The position numbers and the translations under genes are program-made. Shown here in pieces: positions 54,164 through 63,216 of a DNA stretch of 64,000 nt. The notes below the pieces were generated by a model that saw only the letters and a list, made by a program, of their open reading frames with translations, searched no databases and was not told where the DNA came from. Source of the DNA: Leucobacter komagatae (lineage in GTDB: Bacteria; Actinomycetota; Actinomycetes; Actinomycetales; Microbacteriaceae); the NCBI RefSeq assembly GCF_000834055.1, contig NZ_JXSQ01000016.1, positions 1-64,000 of the forward strand. Reading direction: 5' to 3'. Position 1 is the stretch's first letter. Every line of letters starts with the position of its first letter.

Positions 54164-54889
54164 CTAGCGCGGGCGACGCTTCGCAGCAGCGCGCGCCCGA
54201 TCCGCAGTCGCGTCTTCTCCAACGCGCGGCACGAACTCCCCGTAGCGCCTGACTGCCGCCGTCTCAATGAGGAAATCGCTGATGGCAGGGTTCTTCGGGA
54301 GCAGCGCACCGTGCAGGTAGCTCCCAAGGACGTTGCCAGTGCGCGCGCCCTCTGTGCCGTCGTCCGGATTGTTGCCAGCGCCCTGCACGACCTTGCCGAG
54401 GGGCTCGGAGCCAGGGCCGAGGACGGTGTATCCGCTGTGATTCTCGTAGCCGACGATCTCACCAAAGTCCCGCGATTCGACTACGACGTTGCCGATCATC
54501 CGCTCGGCTCCCCCGCGCGTCTCAACGTCGAGCACGCCGATCCCCTTCAGCGTGTCACCCGAGTGAGTGAGGAAGCGATGCCCAAACAGCTGATAGAGGC
54601 CACAAATAACCAACATGGGGGTTCCGTCAGCAGCGAGCGCCGTGAACTCCTCAGCGCGCCGTTCAAGGTCGACTGAGACCCGACCCTGCCCCGAGTCCTG
54701 CCCACCTCCCCCGATGACGATGTCGACCTGTTCTGGCATCGCATCGCCGACGTTGAGATCCACGACGCGGGGCGAGAAACCGTGCGCGACCGCCCGCCGC
54801 GTGAGCGCGAGCAGGTTGCCACGGTCCCCGTAGATGTTCATGTCGCGCGGGTACAGCGACACGATGACGAGTTCGCGTTCAGCAGCCAT
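54164..54889 (-). CDS. gatD: Lipid II isoglutaminyl synthase, glutaminase subunit
   Basis: 241 residues of the class I glutamine amidotransferase family (CobB/CobQ-like) that supplies ammonia to MurT for amidating D-Glu of the peptidoglycan stem. Nucleophile Cys 96 in PMLVICGLYQLFG and His 193 in GSYLHGALLPKNP. ATG 54889 overlaps the murT stop (ATGA); the frame is open further upstream inside murT. Works at the inner face of the membrane on lipid II. Confidence 0.94.
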   Translation of the reverse strand: MAAERELVIVSLYPRDMNIYGDRGNLLALTRRAVAHGFSPRVVDLNVGDAMPEQVDIVIGGGGQDSGQGRVSVDLERRAEEFTALAADGTPMLVICGLYQLFGHRFLTHSGDTLKGIGVLDVETRGGAERMIGNVVVESRDFGEIVGYENHSGYTVLGPGSEPLGKVVQGAGNNPDDGTEGARTGNVLGSYLHGALLPKNPAISDFLIETAAVRRYGEFVPRVGEDATADRARAAAKRRPR

Positions 54890-56250
54890 CAGATTTCCTC
54901 CACGTCGGTCACCTCGGAGAGCCGCTTGCGCAACCCCAGCATCGCCGTATAGGTGCAATAGATCCTCCGCGGCTGCCCAAGCGTGCGCTCCCGGAACGCA
55001 CCGAGGGCATCCCCGAGGTCTTCCTCAACGACCCCAACCGGCACATCGTCGTGCTCGAGCCTGAGCACCATGTCCCACGCTCGCGTGCCGGAGACGGTAT
55101 CCACACCGCCGGCAGCGAGCGAACCGAAGTCCACGTCCCACAGCCACGACATGTCACGCCCATCGGCGTACTGATCATTGATCGCGATCATCACCGCCAC
55201 GCCTTCAGCGTCGAACGACGCGAGGCCGAGCCGGAAGCCGGCGGGATTCTTGACAAGCACGAGCTCGAGCGGCTGGCCGTCGAGCTCGAGCTTCTCGCCG
55301 CGACCAAACGCCGGCCGAACCACAGCGAGCGATTCCAGCACCGCCCCCGTCGCCGCCGTCTTAGCAGCCCCGACAGCAACCGCCCGCTCAAGCACCGCGC
55401 GCACAGTGACGAGCGCAGCAGCGGCGTTGTAGGTGTTGTACAGCCCCTCGAGCTGCAGCGGGGTCTCGTGCACCTCGCCGTCGATGCGGAACGTCGCTTC
55501 GTTCTTCCCGAGCGCGAGAAGCGTCACGTCGGCCTCGGTGCGCACGTCGACCGCAGCTGCGCCACCGGCAGCATCGGGCTGCGCCCCCGCCCCGGTAGCA
55601 GTCGCCGGCGAAGCGTGAAAGTCGTCGTCGCCCGGAAAGGTGCTCAGCAGCGCCGGTGCGAGCCCAAACTCCCGCACCTCCGGGCCCGGGCCCGCCTCCG
55701 ACCTGGCGCGCGTTCGCTCACCGATCTCTGCGATCAGCCTATCCTCGCGGTTTACGACAAGCACGTCGGTCGTCGCGTCCGCGATACGCTGCAGGTACCG
55801 CGCGGTGGTATCAATCTCACCAAAGCGGTCGAGCTGGTCGCGAAGCACGTTGAGCAGGAGCGTGAAGCGGGGCTTGACTCGCTCAATGAAGAACATCGCG
55901 TGCGCTTCGTCGAGCTCGAGCACCGCGACGTCAGCGTCGAGCTTGCCCCCGAGCGAGCTCTCGCCGACGATCGCCGCGACGACGCCGCGAGAGAAATTCG
56001 AACCGGTCTTGTTCGTAAACACTCTGAGCCCCTGGGCCTCGAGCATCTCAACGATCATCTTCGTTGTCGTCGTCTTGCCGTTCGTACCGCTGACGGCAAT
56101 GACGCCGAGCGGCAGCCGCTCAAGCACCCTGGCCATGAAGCCAGGATCGAGGCGTTCGACAACGAGGCCGGGCATCGCCGACCCCCCACCGCGAAGTCTG
56201 GCCAGTGCTCGAACCGTTTTGCCGGTCGCCGCTGAGAAAAAATCACGCAT
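54889..56250 (-). CDS. murT: Lipid II isoglutaminyl synthase, MurT subunit
   Basis: 453 residues of the Mur ligase family. ATP loop VSGTNGKTTTTKMI at about 54-67, central domain with VLNVLRDQLDRFGEID, and the DUF1727 C-terminal domain (LVKNPAGFRLGL, then DMSWLWDVDF). Only one Cys in the C-terminal third and no four-Cys zinc ribbon as seen in some firmicute MurT proteins; an Ala/Gly/Asp-rich stretch occupies the region. ATG 56250 has TAATCT six bases upstream, suggesting a leaderless murT-gatD transcript. Confidence 0.94.
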   Translation of the reverse strand: MRDFFSAATGKTVRALARLRGGGSAMPGLVVERLDPGFMARVLERLPLGVIAVSGTNGKTTTTKMIVEMLEAQGLRVFTNKTGSNFSRGVVAAIVGESSLGGKLDADVAVLELDEAHAMFFIERVKPRFTLLLNVLRDQLDRFGEIDTTARYLQRIADATTDVLVVNREDRLIAEIGERTRARSEAGPGPEVREFGLAPALLSTFPGDDDFHASPATATGAGAQPDAAGGAAAVDVRTEADVTLLALGKNEATFRIDGEVHETPLQLEGLYNTYNAAAALVTVRAVLERAVAVGAAKTAATGAVLESLAVVRPAFGRGEKLELDGQPLELVLVKNPAGFRLGLASFDAEGVAVMIAINDQYADGRDMSWLWDVDFGSLAAGGVDTVSGTRAWDMVLRLEHDDVPVGVVEEDLGDALGAFRERTLGQPRRIYCTYTAMLGLRKRLSEVTDVEEI

Positions 56251-56256
56251 GCATCA

Positions 56257-56262
56257 AGATTA
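56257..56262 (-). promoter_or_regulatory. -10 box, leaderless murT
   Basis: TAATCT on the minus strand, TGATGC, then ATG at 56250. The hexamer overlaps the trmD stop codon. Confidence 0.45.
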
Positions 56263-56970
56263 GTCGTCCAGCAGGTCCGGCCTCACGCGTCTGGTGCGTT
56301 CAAGGCTCTGTTCGTGTCGCCACGCGTTGATCGCAGCGTGGTTGCCAGAGAGCAGCACGTCAGGAACGCGCCTGCCACGCCACTCCGCTGGCTTCGTGTA
56401 GCTGGGGTACTCGAGCAGCCCATCCTCGTGCGATTCCTCGACGAGACTGTCCGGGTTACCGACCACGCCTGGCAGCAGCCGGCCGATGGCCTCGATCATT
56501 GCGATGGAGGCGACCTCACCGCCGTTCAAGACGTAGTCACCAATGCTCACCAGGCGAACCCGGCCGCGCTCACCGTATTCGTCGAACACGCGCTGGTCGA
56601 TGCCTTCGTATCGCCCGCAGCCAAACACGAGATGGGCCTCACTCGCGAGCTCGCGTGCCATCGCCTGAGTGAAGACCTCACCGGCTGGCGAGGGAAAAAT
56701 GATGAGTGGTTCGTCGGACTCCCCCGGCTCGGCGCCGACGGAATCCGCAAGGATCCCGTCGAGCGCCTGAGCCCAAGGTTCCGGCTTCATAACCATGCCA
56801 GCACCGCCACCGGTCGGCGTGTCGTCGACCGTTCGATGCTTGTCGTTGGCGGACTCGCGCAGGTCGTGCACGCGGAGGTCTATGAGCCCCCTGTCGCGGG
56901 CCTTCCCCATGAGCGAGAGCTCGAGGGCATCGAAGTACCCGGGGAAGATCGTAACGACGTCGATCCTCAC
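56260..56970 (-). CDS. trmD: tRNA (guanine-37-N1) methyltransferase
   Basis: 236-residue SPOUT methyltransferase that modifies G37 next to the anticodon and prevents frameshifting. [19 protein letters not shown] at the start and the knot sequence [18 protein letters not shown] are diagnostic. GTG start overlaps the rimM stop by four bases (GTGA). Last gene of rpsP-khpA-rimM-trmD. Confidence 0.98.
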   Translation of the reverse strand: MRIDVVTIFPGYFDALELSLMGKARDRGLIDLRVHDLRESANDKHRTVDDTPTGGGAGMVMKPEPWAQALDGILADSVGAEPGESDEPLIIFPSPAGEVFTQAMARELASEAHLVFGCGRYEGIDQRVFDEYGERGRVRLVSIGDYVLNGGEVASIAMIEAIGRLLPGVVGNPDSLVEESHEDGLLEYPSYTKPAEWRGRRVPDVLLSGNHAAINAWRHEQSLERTRRVRPDLLDD

Positions 56971-57575
56971 GCGCCTGCCCCCGGGTTCTGCGTCCCGTCC
57001 TCGATTGCACCGTCACCGAACAGCCCGGTTGGTGGCGTCACGGTGACAACACCGGCCTCGATGTCGATGCTCGGAACGATCGCTTCAACGAAGGGCACGA
57101 GCACGGTTCCGCCCGGGGTGTTCACCGAGAGCAGATCCTGCGCGGGGAAGTGCTGCACCTCAGCTACGGTTCCAAGCTTCTCGGTGCCGCCGCCCTCGAC
57201 GGGCTGCACGACGTCGAGCCCAACGAGCTCATGGTCGTACCATGCGTTCTCCTCGGAACCCGCCGCAACAGCCTGCTCGTCGATCCACAGGATCGCGCGC
57301 ACGATGCTCTCAGCTGCGGTGCGGTCAGGCACCTCAGCAAAGAAGCCAACGGGCATCCCGTTGTACCAGCGCAGCTCCCGGAGCTCGATGTCCTTGCCGA
57401 ACCAGGGGGAATCCTCTGGCACCTGCAGGAAGAACTTGGCCCCTGGGAAAAATCGGAGACCCGGGTTGTCCGTGAACATTTCAAGCTTCACGCCACCCTT
57501 GAGACCGTGCGGCTTCGTCAAGCGTCCGACACGCAAACTCCCCGCCCCGCTAGCGGGACGGGGGAGCTTGCGCAC
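56967..57575 (-). CDS. rimM: Ribosome maturation factor RimM
   Basis: 16S rRNA processing factor that binds S19. The RimM domain ([21 protein letters not shown]) and PRC-barrel part ([13 protein letters not shown]) are present. The start is uncertain: GTG 57575 gives 202 residues but places a large palindrome (57538-57566) in codons 4-12; TTG 57536, just before LRVGRL, matches where relatives begin. Sits between khpA and trmD in the conserved order. Confidence 0.93.
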   Translation of the reverse strand: MRKLPRPASGAGSLRVGRLTKPHGLKGGVKLEMFTDNPGLRFFPGAKFFLQVPEDSPWFGKDIELRELRWYNGMPVGFFAEVPDRTAAESIVRAILWIDEQAVAAGSEENAWYDHELVGLDVVQPVEGGGTEKLGTVAEVQHFPAQDLLSVNTPGGTVLVPFVEAIVPSIDIEAGVVTVTPPTGLFGDGAIEDGTQNPGAGA

Positions 57576-57593
57576 GCTTGGGAGCGTCCGCCA

Positions 57594-57854
57594 TCAGCCG
57601 GCCTCTGGTGCGTCTGTGTCGACAATGTCGACACGCACGCGATCGCCGGTTGCAAGCGCTGCGATCACCGTGCGAAGCGCCTGAGCTGTGCGGCCACTGC
57701 GGCCAATCACACGCCCAAGATCTTCAGGGTGCACGCGAATCTCGAGGGTCTCGCCACGGTTTCCCGCGCGCTGGTTGATGCGTACCTCGTCAGGGTGATC
57801 AACGACACCCTTCACGAGATGCGCGAGCGCATCAGCGAGTACCATCTCAGCCAA
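57594..57854 (-). CDS. khpA: KH-domain RNA-binding protein KhpA
   Basis: 86-residue single KH domain with the GxxG loop VIGRSGRTAQALRT. RNA-binding protein that in other Gram-positives pairs with KhpB to control cell division and shape. A TTG at 57854, five bases past rpsP, or ATG 57845 could be the start; the longer form matches relatives. Always between rpsP and rimM in Actinobacteria. Confidence 0.92.
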   Translation of the reverse strand: MAEMVLADALAHLVKGVVDHPDEVRINQRAGNRGETLEIRVHPEDLGRVIGRSGRTAQALRTVIAALATGDRVRVDIVDTDAPEAG

Positions 57855-57859
57855 GAGTC

Positions 57860-58282
57860 TTAGGCCTCGGTGGTCTCAGCAGCGGCCTCTTCAGCCGGCG
57901 CCTCGGTCTCGGCGGGTGCCTCTACCGGCTTTGCAGCCTTGGGGCGAAGGACGGGCTTCTTCTTTGCGTCAGCCTCGAAAACTTCCTTCGGCTCGGGAGG
58001 GAGCACCTTCGACTCGGTCGAGCCCTCGCCCGAGAACTTGCCCCAGTCGCCCGTGAGCTTGAGGAGAGCTGCAACCTGCTCGGTCGGCTGTGCGCCGACG
58101 CTGAGCCAGTACTGCGCGCGCTCCGAGTCAACCTCGATGAAGGAGGGGTTCTCGGTCGGGTGGTACTTGCCGATCTCCTCGATGACGCGGCCGTCGCGCT
58201 TGGTGCGCGAGTCTGCAACGACGATACGGTAGAACGGTGCGCGGATCTTGCCGAGGCGCTTGAGGCGAATCTTGACTGCCAT
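57860..58282 (-). CDS. rpsP: 30S ribosomal protein S16
   Basis: 140 residues. The ribosomal core is the first 80 or so ([31 protein letters not shown]). The remaining 55 or so are an acidic, Ala/Glu/Pro-rich C-terminal tail ([20 protein letters not shown]), common in actinobacterial S16. ATG with TGAAGGAG upstream. First gene of the rpsP-khpA-rimM-trmD operon; the 172-base region upstream contains a possible promoter (TTGCAA, 17 bases, CAAACT) but no certain one. Confidence 0.97.
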   Translation of the reverse strand: MAVKIRLKRLGKIRAPFYRIVVADSRTKRDGRVIEEIGKYHPTENPSFIEVDSERAQYWLSVGAQPTEQVAALLKLTGDWGKFSGEGSTESKVLPPEPKEVFEADAKKKPVLRPKAAKPVEAPAETEAPAEEAAAETTEA

Positions 58283-58454
58283 GTGCTGGCTCCTTCAGGT
58301 TGGGTTACAGGTGACACCGCGCGAACATCAGGCCTCGAAGACCGAGGAGCGCGGAAGCGTGGCACGCATTTCTGCGAACTCAGTAAGTTTGCCACACGCT
58401 GGCCCAAATTGCAATTTTTGACGGGACCAGGGGTTTTGCCTCACCGTGGGCTCA

Positions 58455-59963
58455 CTACTCCGCGGAGACGCTCCGCATCCACGCCTCGAGACCCGCCGCA
58501 TCGATCGGCAGCGCATCCGAAATCACCTCGTGACCAGTCTCGGTGACGACGAGATCGTCCTCGATTCGCACACCCATTCCGCGCAGCTCAGGGGGCACCG
58601 TTTCGTCCCACGAGTGGAAGTACAGGCCCGGCTCGACCGTGAGCGCCATCCCCGGCTGCACGGTGCCGCCAAGGTAGGTCTCGTAGCGCGACGAATCACA
58701 GTCGTGCACGTCGAGGCCGAGGTGGTGGCCGACGCCACACACGATGTAGCGGCGATGGTGCTGCCCCTGCTCGGAGAGCGCTTCGTCGACCGACACCGGC
58801 AGCATGCCCCAGTCATCGAGCCCGTGCGCGAGCACCTCCATGCACGCGGCGTGGAAGTCTGCCCAGAGCTTGCCCGGCTGCACTGCGGCGAGCCCTGCCC
58901 GATGCGACTTCTCGACGAGGTCGTGCACCCGGCGCTGAGCGTCGGTGAACGTGCCGCTCGCCGGCAGGGTGCGCGTGACGTCAGCGGTGTACCCGGAGCG
59001 CATCTCAACGCCCATGTCGAGCAGCAGCATCTCGTCGGGGTGCACGTCGCCGTCGGTGCGCACCCAGTGGAGGATCGGCGCGTGCGCTCCCGAGCCGACG
59101 ATTGTCGCGTAGCCTGGCGCCTGGCCGACCGTCCGCGCGTGGCGGTCGAACGTGCCCTGCAGCCAACGCTCGCCCCCGCTCGCGATCGCGCGCGGAATCT
59201 CGCGGCTCACTGCCGCGAAGCCTTCCACGGTCGCAAGGTTCGCTGCGCGCAGCTGCGCAATCTCCCACGCGTCCTTGATCTGGCGTAGCTCGGAGAGCAC
59301 CGTCGCGAGCCGCGCCGAGCGCGCGCGGCCCTCGAGCGCGGCACCAGCACCCCGCGCGACGACGGCAGCGCCTGCGATGAGCGCACTGTCTGGCACGCCA
59401 GCCTCTGCGAGCTCGGCGATCGGGCGCACGGTGAGCCCAAGGGCCTCCGTCACCTCGGCGGTGCCAGCAATGGGTCCGACCCACAGCTCGCCGTGGTTCG
59501 CGTCGGCAAAGAAGCCGCGGCTGCCGGGCCGCGCAGGAGGCGTGATGTAGAGCGTCGCGTCGTGCCCGCCCGCGACAGGGCGCATGACGAGCACCGCGTC
59601 CTCAACGCCATGCCCGACGGTCCACAGGAAATCACTATCCGCACGGAACTCGAAGTAGGTGTCGTTCGCCCGCAGCTGCGACCGACCTGCGGTCACAACG
59701 AGCGTCTCACCGGGAAGCTCCGCGGAGAGCCTGGCCCGGTGATCCGCCGCCGCCTGCGCGGCACCAGCCTCGACGCTGAGCTCGCGCGACGCTTCGCCCC
59801 ACCCCTCCGCCATCCACGACGTGAAGCCGGGAACCTCGCTCAGCAGCGGCATGCGCGGGTCGCGACGTGTCGCACGCGAGTTCGGCATGCCGGATTCCCA
59901 GTCGACTACGCGAACTGAGCTGCCGAGTCCGTTGAGCGTCGGACCGTCGTGGTGGTGGGTCAT
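58455..59963 (-). CDS. Xaa-Pro aminopeptidase (M24B)
   Basis: 502-residue cytoplasmic metalloaminopeptidase that removes the residue before proline. The N-terminal AMP_N domain (about 75-200) precedes the pita-bread domain with five metal ligands: two Asp in LLDMGVEMRSGYTADVTR, His in GVGHHLGLDVHD, Glu in LTVEPGLYF and Glu in VRIEDDLVV. ATG with AGAGGA upstream. Last gene of the second peptide-transport operon, 33 bases after the prolyl-aminopeptidase-like gene. Confidence 0.94.
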   Translation of the reverse strand: MTHHHDGPTLNGLGSSVRVVDWESGMPNSRATRRDPRMPLLSEVPGFTSWMAEGWGEASRELSVEAGAAQAAADHRARLSAELPGETLVVTAGRSQLRANDTYFEFRADSDFLWTVGHGVEDAVLVMRPVAGGHDATLYITPPARPGSRGFFADANHGELWVGPIAGTAEVTEALGLTVRPIAELAEAGVPDSALIAGAAVVARGAGAALEGRARSARLATVLSELRQIKDAWEIAQLRAANLATVEGFAAVSREIPRAIASGGERWLQGTFDRHARTVGQAPGYATIVGSGAHAPILHWVRTDGDVHPDEMLLLDMGVEMRSGYTADVTRTLPASGTFTDAQRRVHDLVEKSHRAGLAAVQPGKLWADFHAACMEVLAHGLDDWGMLPVSVDEALSEQGQHHRRYIVCGVGHHLGLDVHDCDSSRYETYLGGTVQPGMALTVEPGLYFHSWDETVPPELRGMGVRIEDDLVVTETGHEVISDALPIDAAGLEAWMRSVSAE

Positions 59964-59996
59964 TTCTGTTTTCCTCTCGAAGTGTTCAGTGAAAAA

Positions 59997-61292
59997 TTAG
60001 TCGCGCGTGCTGCGCGTACCGCCAAGCCGCTGCTCGAGGGCCGTGAACAGGCGCTCGGCGACATCGCCGAGCCGCAGCCCGTCGTGCTCGAACTCGTTGG
60101 TCACCCACGCGTGCACGCCGGGGACGCGGGCCGCGGTGTCGAGCGAGAGCTGCGCGTCAACGTACATATCGTCGTAGTAGACGGCGGCCTCGACGGGCAC
60201 CGCGTTCCGCGCGAGCTGCTCGTGGTCGTACATCTCGATGGGCTGCTCGTTCGCGGCGAGGTGCGTGACAGCAGCCTCGATGCCCGTGAGCGTTGAGATC
60301 TCAGAGAACATCCACGGGAACACGGTTTCGCCGGTGAAGTTCAGCGGCCTGGCGGATTCTGCGAACTCGGGGTGGCGCTCGCGCTCGCGCTGCGCCGCCC
60401 ACGCGCTCGGACCCGGCCCGTAGATTGCCTCCTGCAGTGCGATGAACAGCGGGTTCGTCGCGAAGCTCGTCTCGGCCTCGACCGTCGCGAGGAACGTGGC
60501 GGAGAGCCGCGTCTCTGCCTCGTCGGCGAACGCCTCGTCGAAGATCCAGTGCACGCGGTCGAAGCCCGGCTGCATGCCGAAGTCGATCCCGAGCACCTGG
60601 AGCCTGCGCACCGTGAGCCTGTCGCCTCCGGGCAGGCGCACCTCTTCCCGCTCGAGCAGGTCGGCGACGCGGGAGATGCGATCCACGAGCTGCGGGTGCC
60701 GCGCACGGAACTGCCGGTTCTTCTCCGCGATGCGTGGGAAGGTGCGCGCGTAGACGACCTCGGGATCCGGGTCTATGCTCGGCAGCCCACCCGTGATCGC
60801 GGACGCGACGACCGAATCGGGGAAGTGCGAGAGGTACTGCAGCGTGAGGAAGCCGCCGTAGCTCTGCCCGAGCGTCCACCACTGGCGACCAGGGAAGTGC
60901 GCCTCGCGCAGCGCCTCGAAGTCGCGCACGATCGAATCCTGGCGGTGCAGGGCGAGCAGCCGCGCGCCCGCTGCCGCATCGAGCTCAGCGAACGAGCTAG
61001 CGCTCAGCGGAGTCGAGCGGCCTGTCCCCCGCTGATCGGGCAGGATGACACGGAATCGACGGGTCGCGTCGCCGATCCATCCGTCCGCCTCGAGCGGCCG
61101 CGGCGACTTGCCGCCAGGTCCACCCTGGAGGAAGACGAGGAGCGGCAGGTCTGCGTCGCGCTTGGTCGCGTCGACGACCTCGCGGGCGAAGACCCTGATG
61201 GTCTCCCCCGCTGGCTCCTTCCAGTCAAGCGGCACCTCGACCCAGAGGTCGCGGGCAACGAGGCGGGTTCCGATGGGATACCAGTCAGTCAT
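59997..61292 (-). CDS. S33 alpha/beta hydrolase, prolyl aminopeptidase-like
   Basis: 431 residues. Oxyanion motif LQGGPGGKSP (HGGPG-type), Ser nucleophile in LGQSYGGFLTLQYL, and a catalytic His in FEHDGLRLGD near the C-terminus. These match the long S33 prolyl iminopeptidase group that releases N-terminal proline. ATG overlaps the permease stop (ATGA), so it is tightly tied to the transporter. The long C-terminal cap makes it larger than the roughly 310-residue classical enzyme. Exact specificity is inferred. Confidence 0.88.
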   Translation of the reverse strand: MTDWYPIGTRLVARDLWVEVPLDWKEPAGETIRVFAREVVDATKRDADLPLLVFLQGGPGGKSPRPLEADGWIGDATRRFRVILPDQRGTGRSTPLSASSFAELDAAAGARLLALHRQDSIVRDFEALREAHFPGRQWWTLGQSYGGFLTLQYLSHFPDSVVASAITGGLPSIDPDPEVVYARTFPRIAEKNRQFRARHPQLVDRISRVADLLEREEVRLPGGDRLTVRRLQVLGIDFGMQPGFDRVHWIFDEAFADEAETRLSATFLATVEAETSFATNPLFIALQEAIYGPGPSAWAAQRERERHPEFAESARPLNFTGETVFPWMFSEISTLTGIEAAVTHLAANEQPIEMYDHEQLARNAVPVEAAVYYDDMYVDAQLSLDTAARVPGVHAWVTNEFEHDGLRLGDVAERLFTALEQRLGGTRSTRD

Positions 61293-62254
61293 TTTCGGGC
61301 AGTCCTTACTCTCGAATCAAGCAGCGCGTAGAGGGTGTCAACGATGAGGTTCGACAGCACGACGAACACTCCGCCGAGCAGCACGATCGCTATCACCACG
61401 GGGCGATCCTGCATCGCAACGCTCGTCACGGCGAGCGATCCGACCCCTGGGAGGCCGAACACCTGCTCGATGACGATCACGCCTCCGAGGAGCATACCGA
61501 TGTCGATCCCGAGCTGCGTGACGAGCGGCGGCATCGCCGAACGGAACGCGTGCACGTACGTCACCCGGCGCTCCGTGAGCCCCTTCGCGCGCGCCGTGCG
61601 GATGTAGTCCTGGCCGAGCACGTCGAGCATCTGCCCGCGCGTGAGCCTGGCGTACACGGCCGCGATCACGAGCGCGAGCGTGAGCCACGGCAGGATCAGG
61701 TGCCACGCCCACTGGCCGGGGTTCTCGCCGAACGCGATGTACCCCGAGGGCGGGAACAGGGTGATGCCCATTTTCGTCGGCAGGAAGTACAGGGTGTAGA
61801 GCGCGATCATGCCGAGCACGAACGTTGGGAAGCTGATGCCGATGATCGCAAACCCCTGGCCGATGCGATCGCGCAGCGTTCCCGGGTGCTTCGCCGAGCT
61901 GATGCCGATCGGGATGCCGATCGCGAGCCACACAAACACGGCGCCGAAGACGAGCGACATCGTCACGGGGATGCGGCGCACGAGCAGGTCCCATACGGGC
62001 AGGTTCGAGCGGTACGAGAAGCCCAGGTCGCCCTGGAGGAGGTTGCCGAGGAACATGAAGTACTGCTGGATCATGGGCTTGTCGAGCCCGAGGTTCACGC
62101 GGATCTGTTCCATGAGCGCCTCGGTCGCCTTGTCGCCCGCGATGATGCGGGCGGGGTCGGACGGCGAGACGTAGAACAGCACGAAGACGAACACGCTGAG
62201 CAGGAAGAGCACGAGCGCGCCGAAGCCTACCCGTGACAGGAAGTAGCGAATCAT
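61289..62254 (-). CDS. Peptide ABC permease, DppB-like
   Basis: 321 residues, starting MIRYFLSRVGFGALVLFLL. About six helices, an extracellular loop after helix one, and the coupling loop LGQDYIRTARAKGL. ATG 62254 overlaps the stop of the DppC-like gene (ATGA); the frame extends upstream without support. Unrelated at the operon level to the plus-strand transporter, but the same class. Confidence 0.94.
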   Translation of the reverse strand: MIRYFLSRVGFGALVLFLLSVFVFVLFYVSPSDPARIIAGDKATEALMEQIRVNLGLDKPMIQQYFMFLGNLLQGDLGFSYRSNLPVWDLLVRRIPVTMSLVFGAVFVWLAIGIPIGISSAKHPGTLRDRIGQGFAIIGISFPTFVLGMIALYTLYFLPTKMGITLFPPSGYIAFGENPGQWAWHLILPWLTLALVIAAVYARLTRGQMLDVLGQDYIRTARAKGLTERRVTYVHAFRSAMPPLVTQLGIDIGMLLGGVIVIEQVFGLPGVGSLAVTSVAMQDRPVVIAIVLLGGVFVVLSNLIVDTLYALLDSRVRTARK

Positions 62255-63216
62255 GCTTTGTTGCCCTTCGAGGAAGTCGGATCGAGTGCGTCGCGGAGGC
62301 CGTCGCCGAGCAGATTGAACGCGAGGGTGAGCGCGAGGAGCGCGAGGCCAGGCACAAGCACCATCCACGGCGCGACCATGTACATCGAGCCGTTCGCGGC
62401 GTCGGCGAGCATGTTGCCCCAGCTCGGGGTCGGCGGCACAATACCGAGGCCGAGGAACGACAGCGTCGCCTCGAAGACGACGGCCGCCGGAATGCCGAGC
62501 GTCGTGTACACAATGATGGGCACGACGAGGTTCGGAAGCACGTCGCGGACCATAATGGACCAGCGGGACTCACCGAGCGAGCGAGCGGCCTCAATGTACT
62601 CTCGCTCGCGAATCGCGAGCACCTGGCCGCGGATAACGCGCGCGAGCCCAGCCCAGCTGAAGAACACAATAACGATGATCGACAGCCCGAGGCTCGGGCC
62701 GAGCACCGCGACGAGCGCGATCGCGACGAGCAGGAACGGGACGCTCATCACGAGGTCGATGACGCGGCTGAGCAGCGTGTCGACCCAGCCACCGAAGAAG
62801 CCCGCGGTCGCACCGACGATCACGCCGATCAGCGACGCGATGAGCGAGGCCACGACACCGACGAGCAGCGAGACTCTGGCGCCGTATGCGAGGCGAACGA
62901 GCACGTCGCGGCCGAGCTGATCGGTGCCGAGCAGGAACTCGCCGCTCGGGCCGACGGGGATGCCAGCGGCCGAGAGCCCAGTCTCGCGGAACTGCTCGGC
63001 GGGCCCGTGGCCCGTCCACTGCGCGACGAGCGGTGCACCGATTGCGAAGAGCACGATGCCGACGATCATGAGGGCGGAGAGCACGCTCGCTGGGTCGCGC
63101 ACGAGGCGCGCAATGGTGAGCTGTGCTGAGCTTTTCGCCTGAATATCGGCGACCTTTTGCGCCGCGTACCCGGGGGTCGTGATGAGCTTCGTTTCTTTCG
63201 AGAACACGCGGTTCAC
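62251..63216 (-). CDS. Peptide ABC permease, DppC-like
   Basis: 321 residues. An N-terminal tail (VFSKETKLITTPGYAAQKVA) of about 40 residues precedes helix one. Then LGTDQLGRDVLVRLAYGAR (family signature) and EYIEAARSLG (coupling loop). GTG 63216 overlaps the stop of the ATPase gene (GTGA). The open frame continues far upstream inside the ATPase and is a shadow. Intact, unlike the plus-strand DppC-like gene. Confidence 0.94.
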   Translation of the reverse strand: MNRVFSKETKLITTPGYAAQKVADIQAKSSAQLTIARLVRDPASVLSALMIVGIVLFAIGAPLVAQWTGHGPAEQFRETGLSAAGIPVGPSGEFLLGTDQLGRDVLVRLAYGARVSLLVGVVASLIASLIGVIVGATAGFFGGWVDTLLSRVIDLVMSVPFLLVAIALVAVLGPSLGLSIIVIVFFSWAGLARVIRGQVLAIREREYIEAARSLGESRWSIMVRDVLPNLVVPIIVYTTLGIPAAVVFEATLSFLGLGIVPPTPSWGNMLADAANGSMYMVAPWMVLVPGLALLALTLAFNLLGDGLRDALDPTSSKGNKA

